The translations under genes were made by a program, and so were the position numbers. Shown here piece by piece: positions 63,927-64,000 of a stretch of 64,000 nt of DNA. Source of the stretch: an uncultured Clostridia bacterium (GTDB lineage: Bacteria; Bacillota; Clostridia; TANB77; UBA1234); assembly GCA_934132775.1 (NCBI GenBank), contig CAKPAA010000007.1, positions 27,894-91,893 of the forward strand, in the 5' to 3' direction. The notes under the pieces were generated by a model. The model was not told the DNA's origin and made no database searches. It worked only from the letters and a program-made list of their open reading frames with translations. Numbering within the stretch: position 1 is the stretch's first letter; the number at the start of each line of letters is the position of its first letter.

Positions 63927-64000
63927 ATCGAGTAGGAGGAACTTTGCTTTTTATTCTCAAAGTTCCGACCTCTCACACCACAATTCCGGCATACCGTTCG
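63927..64000 (-). mobile_element. 3' end of a group II intron (domains V-VI), continuing beyond the window
   Basis: Read on the minus strand, the last 74 bases start CGAACGGTATGCCGG, then GGTGTGAGAGGTCGG, a GGAACTTTG/CAAAGTTCC hairpin, and end CCTCCTACTCGAT. The order ACGGT...GTGTGAGAGG-TCGG...CCTCCTACTCGAT is the 3' end of many bacterial group II introns as I know them. GC content jumps at this boundary. The intron body and its reverse transcriptase would lie to the right of the window. Not verified by folding. Confidence 0.65.

Overview
The window is A+T-rich, low-GC DNA from a monoderm, endospore-forming member of the Firmicutes (Clostridia-like, probably an uncultured lineage). The evidence is the sporulation gene content (spoIID, a DUF3794-LysM SipL-type gene, yunB, bofA, a Spo0E-like microprotein), a T-box leader before ileS, AGGAGG-type ribosome binding sites, TTGACA/TATAAT promoters and a Gram-positive type IV pilus locus with no secretin. 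I cannot name a genus. Most genes lie on the minus strand.

Layout. 1-6081: division and wall (dcw) cluster, murE (cut by the window edge), a PASTA transpeptidase, an FtsL-like gene, rsmH and mraZ with its MraZ operator. 6461-9416: an 814-residue coiled-coil protein of unknown role and two microproteins, one Spo0E-like. 9474-13121: lgt and a pair of M16 peptidase homologues. 13241-22959: a complete monoderm type IV pilus operon (PilA, PilC, PilB, three minor pilins, PilD, a PilP-position protein, PilO, a PilM-PilN fusion, a secreted SLH-like protein). 23320-26895: a long IleRS under a T-box. 26926-30342: PH-like membrane protein, UDP-sugar pyrophosphorylase, DUF378 and a PflA-like radical SAM protein. 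30615-32138: a second pilin whose N-terminal module copies PilA and whose C-terminus carries a GC-rich patch resembling the variable region of a diversity-generating retroelement. 32744-38891: HD-GYP protein, nuclease-like protein, HtrA protease, small surface proteins, a 224-bp perfect-ended inverted repeat, smpB, a candidate small RNA and a DUF402 protein. 38963-45257: spoIID, infC-rpmI-rplT and rplM-rpsI with divergent promoters and leaders, yunB (frameshifted), sipL, veg. 45391-52154: uvrA with a LexA-like box, then the rpmG-secE-nusG-rplK-rplA-rplJ-rplL operon.

52159-54827 is an accessory island bounded by a 25-bp direct repeat and inserted between a glycosyltransferase gene and the rpmG promoter. 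It holds a frameshifted small gene, a GC-rich orphan membrane protein gene on the opposite strand and a frameshifted alpha/beta-hydrolase gene. 54832-61133 is a surface-glycan cluster (two GT4 enzymes, one fused to a DUF4330 domain, a free DUF4330 protein, a Wzy/WaaL-like ligase, MurJ), followed by bofA and obg. The window closes with a second GC-rich orphan gene and what looks like the 3' end of a group II intron entering from the right edge.

The parts that fit together are a cell-surface programme (pilus machine with a possible c-di-GMP-binding MshEN domain in PilB, an HD-GYP phosphodiesterase, and a pilin that may be diversified at its tip), wall and glycan export, and standard growth and sporulation genes. 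Three genes carry apparent single-base frameshifts, so either residual sequencing indels or real decay is present.
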